Positions 24,874 to 33,445 of a stretch of DNA of 64,000 bases are shown here, piece by piece. Position numbers and translations under genes: made by a program. Within the stretch, counting starts at the first letter, position 1. Every line of letters starts with the position of its first letter. The DNA is from Actinoallomurus iriomotensis (GTDB lineage Bacteria; Actinomycetota; Actinomycetes; Streptosporangiales; Streptosporangiaceae), in assembly GCF_030269445.1 (NCBI RefSeq), contig NZ_BSTJ01000003.1, positions 434,001 through 498,000 of the forward strand, given 5' to 3'. The notes under the pieces were generated by a model. That model did no database searches and was not told where the DNA came from. It was given only the letters and a program-made list of their open reading frames with translations.

Positions 24874-25554
24874 ATGGCGAATGTACTAGTCGTCGAAGAC
24901 GACCAGTTCGTACGCTCTGCACTCATTCGTGAGCTCACCGAGCGCTCCCACACCGTCCGCAGCGCGAGCACGGCACTCGACGCCCTGCGCGAGGTGTCGC
25001 AGGACGCGCCCGACGTCGTGGTCCTCGACCTGGGATTACCGGATCTGGACGGGGCCGAGGCGCTGAAGATGCTGCGCGCGGTCTCCGACGTCCCCGTAGT
25101 CGTGGCGACCGCCCGCGACGACGAGACCGAGATCGTACGGCTGCTCAACGCGGGCGCCGACGACTATCTCGTCAAGCCCTTCTCCCCCGAACACCTGATC
25201 GCCCGGCTGTCCGCCGTCCTGCGCCGTGCCCGTGGCCGGTCCGCTCCCCCGCGTACCTGCCAGGTGGGCGGGCTGCGCGTCGACCTCGAGGCGCGCGAGG
25301 CGTTCCTGGACGGCGCGCCGCTCGACCTGACCCGCCGCGAGTTCGACCTGCTCGCGCACCTGGCGTTCCGCGCCGGTCAGGTGGTGCCCCGGCGTGAGCT
25401 GCTCACCGAGGTCTGGCGCCAGTCGTACGGCGACGACCAGACGATCGACGTCCACCTGTCGTGGCTGCGCCGCAAGCTCGGCGAGACCGCGTCCCAGCCC
25501 CGCTACCTGCACACCGTCCGTGGTGTCGGCGTGAAGCTGCTGCCGCCCGGATGA
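24874..25554 (+). CDS. OmpR/PhoB-family response regulator
   Basis: The 226-residue regulator has a receiver domain with acidic pocket EDD (8-10), phospho-acceptor Asp52 and Lys101 (LVKPF). Its winged helix (about 130-225) is of the OmpR class (LTRREFDLLAHLAF ... DDQTIDVHLSWLRRKLGE). The ATG at 24874 is chosen because family homology begins there and a -10 element lies just upstream. It is followed after 18 bp by the cognate kinase. The three 11-bp direct repeats after the kinase gene match the binding-site spacing of this class and are a likely target. Confidence 0.92.
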   Translation: MANVLVVEDDQFVRSALIRELTERSHTVRSASTALDALREVSQDAPDVVVLDLGLPDLDGAEALKMLRAVSDVPVVVATARDDETEIVRLLNAGADDYLVKPFSPEHLIARLSAVLRRARGRSAPPRTCQVGGLRVDLEAREAFLDGAPLDLTRREFDLLAHLAFRAGQVVPRRELLTEVWRQSYGDDQTIDVHLSWLRRKLGETASQPRYLHTVRGVGVKLLPPG

Positions 25555-25572
25555 GCCCGTGACGAGTATCGG

Positions 25573-26862
25573 ATGAGACGGTCACTCGCGCTGGTGTCGG
25601 CCGCCGTCACGTCGATGGTCGCGCTCGCCTTCCTCGTACCGCTCGGGCTCATGGTGCGGGAGATCGCCCGCGACCGCGCGCTCGCCGACGCCGAACGGCA
25701 GGCGGGCTCGCTCGCCCCCGCGCTGGCCATCTCCACGGACCGTGCCGCGGTCGAACGCGCGGTCGCGAGCATCCAGGCCGGAGAGGCCGGCCGGGTGGCC
25801 GTGCACCTGCCCGGCCGCCCCACCATCGGCACCACGCACGCGCACCTGGTGGACCTGCAGACCGCCATGGCGCGGGGGCGGTCGTTCTCGGCGCGCGCGG
25901 CCGGCGGGTACGTGCTGCTCCAGCCGGTCGCCCTGGACCACGGCCGTACGACGGTGGTCGAGGTGTACCTGCCGAAGGAGGACCTGACACGCGGGGTGCG
26001 ATCGGCCTGGATCGTGCTCAGCGGCGTGGCGGCCGCGCTCGTCGTCGGGTCCGTCGTGGTCGCCGACCGCCTGGCCGCCCGCGTCGTCGGCTCGGCGCGC
26101 ATCCTCGCCAAGGCGGCCACCATCCTCGGCGGCGGAGACCTGCGGACCCGGATCGACCCGCAGGGGCCACCCGAGCTGCGTGAGGCGGGCCGCGCCTTCA
26201 ACACCATGGCCGACCGGGTCGAGGCGCTGCTCGCCGCCGAACGCGAGCTGGTCGCCGACCTGTCCCACCGGCTGCGCACCCCGCTCACCGCGATGCGCCT
26301 GAACGCCGCCGCCCTCGGCGACGAGCCGGCGGCCGAGCAGACCCGCCTCGCGGTGCAGCGCCTGGAGGAGGAGGTGGACCGGATCATCGGCGCGGCGCGT
26401 AGGCCGAAGCAGCAGCGCGCGCTGTGCGACGCCGCCGAGGTCCTGCGCGACCGGATGGCCTTCTGGTCGGCCCTGGCCGAGGACCAGAACCGCGACTGCG
26501 ACCTGGTCGGCGCCGAGCACCCGGTCCCGGTCCCGGTCGCCCGGACCGAGCTCAGCGCCGTGCTGGACTCCCTGCTCGGCAACGTGTTCCGCCACACGCC
26601 GCAGGGCACGGCGTTCGTGGTGACGCTGTACGAGGGCGTCGGCCGGGTCGCCATCCTCGTCGCCGACGCCGGCCCGGGGATCGACGACTCCGACACGGCC
26701 CTGCGCCGGGGCGCCAGCGGCGGCGGCTCCACCGGGCTCGGCCTCGACATCGCCCGCCGCATGGCCAACGCGGCGGGCGGTGACGTGCGCATCGACCGCT
26801 CGACACTCGGCGGCGCCCAGATCCAGGTCTGGCTCCCGGCGGCGGGCGCGCGACGGCGGTGA
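25573..26862 (+). CDS. Sensor histidine kinase
   Basis: The 429-residue kinase has two transmembrane helices (about 8-28 and 143-165) that enclose a periplasmic-side sensor of about 115 residues. A HAMP domain (about 166-220), an H-box with His232 (LVADLSHRLRTPLTAM) and an HATPase domain follow. The ATPase has N-box LLGNVFRHTP, G1 ADAGPGI and a Gly-rich GASGGGSTGLGLDIA. The external domain has no Cys or metal motif that I recognise, so the signal is unknown. It pairs with the preceding regulator. Confidence 0.93.
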   Translation: MRRSLALVSAAVTSMVALAFLVPLGLMVREIARDRALADAERQAGSLAPALAISTDRAAVERAVASIQAGEAGRVAVHLPGRPTIGTTHAHLVDLQTAMARGRSFSARAAGGYVLLQPVALDHGRTTVVEVYLPKEDLTRGVRSAWIVLSGVAAALVVGSVVVADRLAARVVGSARILAKAATILGGGDLRTRIDPQGPPELREAGRAFNTMADRVEALLAAERELVADLSHRLRTPLTAMRLNAAALGDEPAAEQTRLAVQRLEEEVDRIIGAARRPKQQRALCDAAEVLRDRMAFWSALAEDQNRDCDLVGAEHPVPVPVARTELSAVLDSLLGNVFRHTPQGTAFVVTLYEGVGRVAILVADAGPGIDDSDTALRRGASGGGSTGLGLDIARRMANAAGGDVRIDRSTLGGAQIQVWLPAAGARRR

Positions 26863-26875
26863 GCCCGATCTCTCG

Positions 26876-26908
26876 CTTAGGTCCTCCTTAAGGGACGCTT
26901 AAGCACGC
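26876..26908 (+). promoter_or_regulatory. Three 11-bp direct repeats (CTTAAG-type), putative response-regulator operator
   Basis: CTTAGGTCCTC, CTTAAGGGACG and CTTAAGCACGC begin at 26876, 26887 and 26898, exactly one 11-bp step apart. OmpR-family regulators bind such direct repeats on one DNA face. They start 14 bp after the kinase stop codon. A TAACGT hexamer at 26931-26936 sits 22 bp beyond the last repeat, placing the repeats over the -35 region as for an activator. A further pair of GTTCACA repeats (26944 and 26956) follows. Confidence 0.65.
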
Positions 26909-26968
26909 GGGCGAAGGCCGCCGACGGCCCTAACGTGAAGACCGTTCACAAGGGCGTTCACATCCGGG

Positions 26969-27047
26969 GAGGTGCGTCGGCGATGAACTCCCCCCAGGGC
27001 AACGCTCACCCGCCAGAGCGTTCGCCGCGTCATCGCCGACGCACCTC
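26969..27047. repeat. Perfect 18-bp inverted repeat with nested 7-bp hairpin
   Basis: GAGGTGCGTCGGCGATGA (26969-26986) is the exact reverse complement of 27030-27047. The 43-nt interior contains a second perfect stem, AACGCTC (27001-27007) with GAGCGTT (27016-27022). The left outer arm includes a ribosome-binding sequence (GGGGAGG just before and inside it) and the ATG of a 23-codon ORF. Translation of that ORF would need the structure to open. Confidence 0.85.
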
Positions 27048-27054
27048 ACAGTGA
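26983..27054 (+). CDS. Possible 23-residue small ORF inside the inverted repeat
   Basis: An ATG 9-10 bp after GGGGAGG opens a 23-codon frame ending in TGA. The product is Pro/Arg/His-rich with a basic end (PRHRRRTSQ) and contains no Cys. Start codon and ribosome site lie in one arm of the 18-bp stem, and the last codons lie in the other. It could be a leader peptide, a small protein, or a chance frame in a structured RNA. Only its position between operator repeats and terminator argues for it. Confidence 0.3.
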   Translation: MNSPQGNAHPPERSPRHRRRTSQ

Positions 27055-27114
27055 CCCCCTCCGGGCCGTACGCGATCCCTCGCCGGCTTCCGAGCCAACC
27101 CGGATACCGCCCCC

Positions 27115-27152
27115 GGGGCGGGCCGTGCGCTGACCCACGCACGGCCCGCCCC
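27115..27152. terminator. Strong bidirectional terminator
   Basis: A perfect 15-bp stem (GGGGCGGGCCGTGCG / CGCACGGCCCGCCCC) with an 8-nt loop is followed by CTTTAA. It ends any transcript starting near 26940 and also the convergent regulator gene ending at 27174. Confidence 0.88.
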
Positions 27153-27173
27153 CTTTAACGCCCGCTCGTGAGG

Positions 27174-28559
27174 TCACGCGATGATCGCCGGGTCGGCGGT
27201 GCCGTAGAAGTCGAAGAACTCACGGGCGGCTTGGCAGGATCGGTGGCCGGCCAGCGCCATGGCGAGGCGGGTGAGATCCGATCGGACCCGTTCCGAGCGG
27301 AGGCCGCGGGAGAGCGTTAAGGCCTGCGTCGCGGTGTGGCATGCCTGCTCCACCTCTCCGGCGAGCAGGTGGGCGTGGGCGATCCGGATGAGGTAGATCG
27401 CGTGGTCGCGCGGGAAGTCCTCGGCGGAGTGTCCCTTGCGCAGTGCCGCGTCGAAGGAGTCCAGTGCCTCATGCGGTCGGCCGAGGCTGAGCGCCGAGGA
27501 CGCCGCGAGCATCTCCAACTCGCTCTCGGTCATCCAGTAGAGCCACGCCGGGTCGTCGTCGTGCGGTCCGAGCGCGTACTGCCGGCGAGCCTCGTCGAGG
27601 TCGCGAAGGCACGCGGTGAGCCCGTGGGAGGTCCTGGAGTGGGCCCGGGCCCTGCGGCTGTAGAGCATCGCCCGTAGCCGAGGCGTGGCATGCCCCTCGC
27701 AACGGTCCAACGCGACGCTGACGAGCTTCACGGCGTCGTCGGCGTCACCCTCCGAGTAGGCCTGGATGGCCATGAACGCGAGTGCGTTGGCTCCGGCCAT
27801 CGCGTCACCGGCCATGGCCGACGCGCGCAGCGCCGTCACGTAATAGGACTGGGCGGCCGAATGCAGGCCTGAGTCGAAAAACAACCACCCACAGATCCTG
27901 GCCGCTTCGCCGAGCGCCGAAAAAAGGCAGCGCCCCGTCGCGTCGTCGTAGGCGGCATCGCGGGCGATGGAACTGAGCACCTCGAAATTCGCCAACGCGA
28001 TGCGCCGGGTCATCTCTCCACCGAGAACGTCGTCGAGGCGACCTATCCGGAAAAGCGGTTCGGCGAATGTGCCGATCATGTCCCGGGTGACACGCCCCCT
28101 TCCCGCCCGGATCACGCGGATGGGCTCCGACAGCGCGACGGACCATTCGCCGACGATCGCGTCGAGGGTGGAGCCGGCGGCCCACGGCGACTGTCGGCGG
28201 TCGGACGGCCGGGCCTGCGCCGGGCCTGGGAGCGAGCCGAGCGTGCCGTCCAGGTTCCACGGCGCCCGCAGCAGCGCCCGGTCGGCGGGAAAGGCCAGCA
28301 ACAGCCAGGAGGGCCAGCCCAGGTCGTACACGGCGTCCTCCGGGACACCGTGGAGATCGGCCATGGCGAGCTGGGCCGAAAGCTGAGGCGTGGAGGCACC
28401 GGACTCCCAGCGTATGACCTTCTCCCTCCGTATCGCCATCGCGCCGAATCCGAGGGCCTGGTGCCGGCGATTCACCTGGTTGAGGTATTCCACGGCGGAC
28501 AATCCACCCAACGCGGCACGGAGCGCGGTCAGCGAGTGACGGTAGGTGGGATCGACCAT
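27174..28559 (-). CDS. XRE-like/TPR-containing transcriptional regulator
   Basis: The 461-residue protein has an N-terminal helix-turn-helix-like region (about 15-75: LSAVEYLNQVNRRHQALG ... IRREKVIRWESG, with the XRE-type VIRWESGASTP motif). A long helical C-terminal region of tetratricopeptide-like repeats follows. This is the usual layout of actinomycete helix-turn-helix/TPR regulators that often govern adjacent biosynthesis. It is divergent from the MMPL gene across a 224-bp, relatively AT-rich gap, so it is the likely regulator of the lipid cluster. The ligand is unknown. Confidence 0.72.
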   Translation of the reverse strand: MVDPTYRHSLTALRAALGGLSAVEYLNQVNRRHQALGFGAMAIRREKVIRWESGASTPQLSAQLAMADLHGVPEDAVYDLGWPSWLLLAFPADRALLRAPWNLDGTLGSLPGPAQARPSDRRQSPWAAGSTLDAIVGEWSVALSEPIRVIRAGRGRVTRDMIGTFAEPLFRIGRLDDVLGGEMTRRIALANFEVLSSIARDAAYDDATGRCLFSALGEAARICGWLFFDSGLHSAAQSYYVTALRASAMAGDAMAGANALAFMAIQAYSEGDADDAVKLVSVALDRCEGHATPRLRAMLYSRRARAHSRTSHGLTACLRDLDEARRQYALGPHDDDPAWLYWMTESELEMLAASSALSLGRPHEALDSFDAALRKGHSAEDFPRDHAIYLIRIAHAHLLAGEVEQACHTATQALTLSRGLRSERVRSDLTRLAMALAGHRSCQAAREFFDFYGTADPAIIA

Positions 28560-28783
28560 GTCACAGGGCTCCCTTCAGCCACAACGATTCGACGACATCA
28601 CATTATGTCACCACAAGCATCCCCACCGTAACGAGGCAACGCTACGCAACATCTGTCTTGTGGATTTTTATTTCGCGTCATGCTGACATGTTGTTCGTTG
28701 GCCGGATATTCGCACCGGTAGCGGAAAACGACACCGCCCACTTCTTTCACGTTTCGCGTGCGCCGGGAAAGGTAATCGACTGA

Positions 28784-31102
28784 ATGAAAGAGTCACAACC
28801 CAGGACGGCGGACCGCTCCCACTTCACGCATTCGGCGCTGTTCCGCTGCGGCGTGGCGGCCGCGGAGAACCGGTGGGCGGTCCTTTCCATCTGGGGATTT
28901 CTCGCCCTGGCCGCACTCGCGCTGTTGCCCTCGCTGCTGCACTCGCTCGGCTCGCCTCCGCTCAGCGTCCGCGGCGCCGAGTCCGCCCGTACGACCAAGG
29001 CGCTCCAGCGGGACATGCCGGTGCTGGGCACCGAGCAGTTACTGCTCGTCTTCCACTCCGACCGGCTGACGGCCGGCGAACCGATCTACCGGTCGACGGT
29101 GGACGGCACCCAGGAGACGCTGATGAGGCAGCCCGGTGTGATCATCACCAAGGCGTTCCCGGCCGCCGGCGGCGACGTCTCGGCTCCTCATCCGATCGGC
29201 CTGTTCGAGGTACGCGGGCTGTCCTACCGGGATCCCCACAACAGCTACGTGTTCGTCTCGACGTACGGCGACGACCGGGAGCGACTCGCCCGCTACCCGG
29301 CACAGCGGGCGGCGGTGGAGCGGGCGGCCCGGCAGGCCTCGGGCGGCCGCGTCTCGGCCTTCCTGGTCGGTGAGACTCCGGCGAACGCCGATGTCAGGAC
29401 GCTGGAGATCTCCTCCGTCCGCGTCGTCGAGGGCGTGGCCATCGTCCTGTCGTTCCTCGTGCTGTGGATCGGGCTGGGCGCCCTGGGCGCCGCCGCCCTG
29501 ACTCTGGTGCTGTCCGCGGCGACGATCCTCACGGCCCTCGGCGTCATTCGTGTCCTGGACCAGGTGACGACGTTCGACGTCTTCGTGCTGACGGCGGTGT
29601 CGGTCGTCGGCCTGGGGATCGGCATCGACTACGCACTGCTCATCGTCAGCCGCTTCCGGGAGGAGATCGCGGCCGCACCGGCGGCACGGCGTGGCGGTGC
29701 CGACTGCGCACGAGCGGCGGGCATCGCGGTCGCGACGGCAGGCCGCACCGTCGTGTACTCGGCGGTGATCGTGGCGGCCGCGGCGGCGAGCCTGTTCATC
29801 GTCAAGGTGTCGATCTTCGCCGAACTCGCGCTGGCGACCCTCATCGTGATCGTCGTGGCGCTGGCGGGCTCGGTCACCCTGCTGCCCGCCGCCCTGTCCG
29901 TCCGCCCCGGCCTGCTCGACGCCGGCACGCTGCCGTGGCGGCGCGGGCGGCCGTACGAGGCCACATTCTCCGACGACGGGCGCTGGGCCCGCTGGGCCGG
30001 ACACCTCATGCGGCGCCCGTGGCCGTATCTGATCGTCATCACGGCGCTACTGCTGCTCTGCGCCGCCCCCGCGCTCCGGTTGAGACTGGGGGCCGACCTC
30101 CAGCGGAGCGCGCTCTCGCGGACCCCGACCGGCACCGGGATCGCCGTGCTGGAGGCGGACTCCTTCGCCGGGGCGGAGGGCACGCTCATCGTCGATGTCC
30201 GGCGTCCCCCGGGCGGGCCGGCCCCCGACGTGACCCGGCTGGCGGCCGCCCTCGAACGCGACCGGCAGGTCGATGCCGTCGCCGTGGGCGGTACCCGCTT
30301 CGCCTCGGTCCTGCTGGTCGTCCCCCGGGAGGCTCCCGACTCGCCGCGCACGGCGGCCCTCGTACGGCGCGTCCGCGGTGAGATCGCGCCGGCGAACGTG
30401 CCGCGCTCGTCTTCCGTGCTGGTCGGCGGCGTCAGCGCCCTGCTCGTCGACGCCCACGACGAGCTCGTGCGAAAACTGTGGTGGGTGCTGGCGTTGGTCC
30501 TGGTGTCGACGTTGCTGATCTTCGCCGCTCTGATGCGGAGCGTGCTGATCCCGCTGAAAGCGGTGGTCATGAACCTGCTGACCTGCGGCAGCACGCTCGG
30601 CCTCCTCGTCGTGACATTCCAGTTCGGGATGGGTGAGCGTGTGCTGGGCTTCCACGGCGACGGGATCATCCAGGTCTATCTGCCTCTCCTGCTGTTCGCG
30701 ATCGTGTTCGGGCTCTCGACCGACTACGAGGTCTTCCTGGTCCGCCGTATTCAGGAGATCCATCGCCGCACGGGGGACAACACGGCGTCGGTCGCCGCCG
30801 GCGTACAGCGCACCGCCCGGCCCATCTTCGTCGCCGCGGCCGTCCTGGTCGCCGTGTGCGTCGCACTGCTGCCGTCGCCCGTGGTGGAGCTCAAGGAGTT
30901 CGGCTTCGCGCTGCTGGTCGCCATCGTGATCGACGCGACGATCGTCCGTCTGGTCCTGGTCCCCGCGCTGATGCGCGTCCTCGGGCGCTGGAACTGGTGG
31001 TGGCCGCGTCCGCCGCGCACCGCACCGCCGGACCGCCCGCCGGTTCCGCCGCGGACGGTGGCGGCCGCCTCCCCGGAATCCCGATCACTGACCGAAAGGT
31101 GA
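28784..31102 (+). CDS. MMPL-family (RND superfamily) lipid transporter
   Basis: The 772-residue protein has the two-fold MMPL layout: one helix, an extracytoplasmic domain (about 60-205), five to six helices, and then a repeat of that unit. Family motifs include GLGIGIDYALLIVSRFREE (residues about 275-293) and its mirror FGLSTDYEVFLVRRIQEIH (about 645-662), whose Asp-Tyr pairs carry protons. MMPL proteins export lipids and lipopeptides, such as trehalose monomycolate in mycobacteria. First of the cluster, it overlaps none but is followed after 4 bp by the acyltransferase gene. Export of the cluster product is inferred. Confidence 0.93.
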   Translation: MKESQPRTADRSHFTHSALFRCGVAAAENRWAVLSIWGFLALAALALLPSLLHSLGSPPLSVRGAESARTTKALQRDMPVLGTEQLLLVFHSDRLTAGEPIYRSTVDGTQETLMRQPGVIITKAFPAAGGDVSAPHPIGLFEVRGLSYRDPHNSYVFVSTYGDDRERLARYPAQRAAVERAARQASGGRVSAFLVGETPANADVRTLEISSVRVVEGVAIVLSFLVLWIGLGALGAAALTLVLSAATILTALGVIRVLDQVTTFDVFVLTAVSVVGLGIGIDYALLIVSRFREEIAAAPAARRGGADCARAAGIAVATAGRTVVYSAVIVAAAAASLFIVKVSIFAELALATLIVIVVALAGSVTLLPAALSVRPGLLDAGTLPWRRGRPYEATFSDDGRWARWAGHLMRRPWPYLIVITALLLLCAAPALRLRLGADLQRSALSRTPTGTGIAVLEADSFAGAEGTLIVDVRRPPGGPAPDVTRLAAALERDRQVDAVAVGGTRFASVLLVVPREAPDSPRTAALVRRVRGEIAPANVPRSSSVLVGGVSALLVDAHDELVRKLWWVLALVLVSTLLIFAALMRSVLIPLKAVVMNLLTCGSTLGLLVVTFQFGMGERVLGFHGDGIIQVYLPLLLFAIVFGLSTDYEVFLVRRIQEIHRRTGDNTASVAAGVQRTARPIFVAAAVLVAVCVALLPSPVVELKEFGFALLVAIVIDATIVRLVLVPALMRVLGRWNWWWPRPPRTAPPDRPPVPPRTVAAASPESRSLTER

Positions 31103-31106
31103 TGAG

Positions 31107-32456
31107 ATGGCAAGCCGCGAGGTCCACGCGACCCGGGACAGGCTCCCGACCGGCCCCGTCCCGCCGCTGGGCCCGGTCGAACGCGCCTTCCTCGCCTATG
31201 ACGCCGCCCACCCCCGGGTCAATCTGGCGATCGGCGGCCTGGCGCTGTTCGACGGGCCTGCACCCGCGATCGACGAGGTCCGCCGGTGGTTCGGGGAACG
31301 GCTGCCCTCGCTCCCCCGCCTCGGCAACGCGCCGACACCGGCCGGTCGCCGCCGGAACGCCTGGCTGCCGCTCGCCCCGCACACCCTCACGGCTTTGATC
31401 GGCGAGCGGGTCGTGGCTCCCGAGCAGGGCCGGATCGGCCTGATCTCGGCGGTCGACGACCTGCTGCGGGAGGGCGTCCGCGACGGCGGCCCCCTGTGGC
31501 GGGCCTGGTTGCTGCGCGGCCACGCGGAGAACGAGTTCGCGCTGCTGTACCTCGGGCATCACGCGCTGCACGACGGCATGTCCATCCCTCACCGGGTCGC
31601 GGGAAGTCTCCTGAGCCCCGACCCGCCGGGCCCGCCGCAGGGCGAGCACCGCACGCCACGGCACGGGCCGGCGCGGGCGAGGCCGGGCCTCGGGGAGATG
31701 ACACGTGGCGGGGTCAACCTCGTGCGCGGCTTCTGGCCTCCCGCCCGACCGGTGACAGGCGGCGACCTCACCGGTGACCGCAGGCTCACCTGGACGTTCA
31801 CCGACCTGAGCCTCCTGCGGCACGTCGCACACGAACACCGCACCACCGTCAACACGGTGTTCCTCGCCGCGCTCACCACGGTCCTCCGGGAGTGGCCCGG
31901 CTCGCCCTGGCACAACCTCTCGAACCCGGACAGACGACCGTGGGCCCTGGTTCCGATGAGCACCCGGAGCCGGCCCGGCGGCGGAGCGGTGGGCAACCGG
32001 TTCATCCCCTTCCGTGTCGGATTGCCGTGCGACGAATCCTCACCCGCACGGCAGCTGGCGATCCTGCACGCCGCCACCGAGCGAGGCAAGGGCGACGGCC
32101 GTACGGCGGCGGAGAGCCGGCTCGGCGCGACCATGCCGCGGTGGCTGGCCAGGCTGCTGGTCGAGGCGATCCAGAGTCCCCGGCACAGCCACCTGCTCGC
32201 CACGAACGTGCCCGGCCCGGACCGTGCGCTGGAGCTCGCCGGCAGACCCGTCACCGGGTTCGTTCCCGTGTCGTACCTGCCCGCCGGACAGCCTCTCGGC
32301 GTGGCGCTCACGACCTACCGGGAGCGGACGTGCGCCGCGTTCATCACCGACAGCGGCTGTCCCGACCCGGGGGACCTCGCCGACCGGTGGCTCCGCGCCG
32401 TACAGCGGCTCGTGCCGCCGGGGCGGCGCCCCCCATCACCCTCCACACAGCGATGA
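31107..32456 (+). CDS. WS/DGAT-type acyltransferase
   Basis: The 449-residue protein has the catalytic HHxxxDG motif as HHALHDG (151-157), LGPVERAFLAYD near the N-terminus, and the C-terminal domain landmarks TVNTVFLAALTTVLREW, MSTRSR...GGGAVGNRF and NVPGPDRALELAG. This family esterifies acyl-CoA or acyl-ACP onto alcohols or diacylglycerol. In this cluster an acyl transfer step on the final lipid is inferred. Its stop overlaps the next gene (ATGA). Confidence 0.88.
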   Translation: MASREVHATRDRLPTGPVPPLGPVERAFLAYDAAHPRVNLAIGGLALFDGPAPAIDEVRRWFGERLPSLPRLGNAPTPAGRRRNAWLPLAPHTLTALIGERVVAPEQGRIGLISAVDDLLREGVRDGGPLWRAWLLRGHAENEFALLYLGHHALHDGMSIPHRVAGSLLSPDPPGPPQGEHRTPRHGPARARPGLGEMTRGGVNLVRGFWPPARPVTGGDLTGDRRLTWTFTDLSLLRHVAHEHRTTVNTVFLAALTTVLREWPGSPWHNLSNPDRRPWALVPMSTRSRPGGGAVGNRFIPFRVGLPCDESSPARQLAILHAATERGKGDGRTAAESRLGATMPRWLARLLVEAIQSPRHSHLLATNVPGPDRALELAGRPVTGFVPVSYLPAGQPLGVALTTYRERTCAAFITDSGCPDPGDLADRWLRAVQRLVPPGRRPPSPSTQR

Positions 32457-33445
32457 AAGGGGTCATGTTGACCCAGCCGCCACCGCCGACGCCCGGCACT
32501 CCGATCGTCGACGACCGCTCCTACACGCACGTCGTGGACCGGCTGTCCCGATCGTCGGTCCGCAAGAACTGGTCCCCCTACCGCGACATTCCCTGGGACG
32601 ACCCGGAGTTCGACATCGATCCCGCCGACCCGCGGTGGCGGCTCCCCGACGCCGACCGGCTGAGCGCCACCCGCTGGTACCAGGGCCTGAGCCCGGCGGT
32701 ACAGGCGCGGCTGGGCCTCTGGCGGGTGACCGCGATGATGCAGACCGGCGTGCAGTTCGAGAACGTCCTCAAACGAGGCCTGCTCACCTTCGCACGGCGC
32801 CTGCCGGCCGGCTCTCCCGCGTTCCGGTACGCGTACCACGAGGTCATCGAAGAGGCCAACCACGGCATGATGTTCCGGGAGTTCGCGACCCGCACGGGCC
32901 TGCCCGTCCCCGGCCTGCCGGCCGTCCGCGGAGTCCTCGCCGAGCTCGTGCCGCTCCTGCCGTGGCTGTCACCGGAGCTGTTCCTCATCTTCGCGCTGGC
33001 CGGTGAGGAGCCCATCGACCACGCTCAGCGCCAGGTGCTGCGGGAGGCCTCCCGCACGCACCCGCTCCAGGTGCGGATCATGAGAATCCACGTGGCGGAG
33101 GAGGCACGGCACCTGTCGTTCGCCCGGCATCACCTCCGGCACCGCGTTCCCCGGCTCGGCCGCCTTCACCGGACGCTCCTCGCGCTGGCGATGCCGGTGG
33201 TCGTCCGGATCGTCGCCGGGCTGGTCCTCGGCCCGCCGCGCTCGATGAACCGCGAGTTCGCCATCCCGCGCCGCGTCCGGGCCCAGGCCTACCGCGATCC
33301 GGCGTGGCGGGCGGAGTTCCGCGCGGCCGTGGCGGGCCCACGCCGCCTGGCCGTCGAGCTGGGACTGATGACGCCCGCCTGCACCCGGCTCTGGCGGCTG
33401 CTGGGCCTGAGCGACGCGGACCCGCGGAAGGAGGAGGCGCGATGA
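32453..33445 (+). CDS. AurF-like non-haem diiron oxygenase
   Basis: The 330-residue helical protein has diiron ligands in the ferritin-like order: Glu103 (QFENV), Glu134-x-x-His137 (IEEANH), Glu185/186 (AGEEPIDH) and Glu217-x-x-His220 (AEEARHLSF). This is the AurF/CmlI family of N-oxygenases and related hydroxylases. In a fatty-acid-like cluster it could hydroxylate an acyl chain or oxidise an amine. The ATG overlaps the previous stop. Another start at 32465 or the TTG at 32468 fits the AAAGGGG ribosome site better. Confidence 0.82.
   Translation: MKGVMLTQPPPPTPGTPIVDDRSYTHVVDRLSRSSVRKNWSPYRDIPWDDPEFDIDPADPRWRLPDADRLSATRWYQGLSPAVQARLGLWRVTAMMQTGVQFENVLKRGLLTFARRLPAGSPAFRYAYHEVIEEANHGMMFREFATRTGLPVPGLPAVRGVLAELVPLLPWLSPELFLIFALAGEEPIDHAQRQVLREASRTHPLQVRIMRIHVAEEARHLSFARHHLRHRVPRLGRLHRTLLALAMPVVVRIVAGLVLGPPRSMNREFAIPRRVRAQAYRDPAWRAEFRAAVAGPRRLAVELGLMTPACTRLWRLLGLSDADPRKEEAR

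Noticed and set aside
26944-26962. Tandem GTTCACA as PHO box
   Set aside because: The two units are 12 bp apart instead of 11 and no phosphate gene follows. More likely part of the two-component target region.
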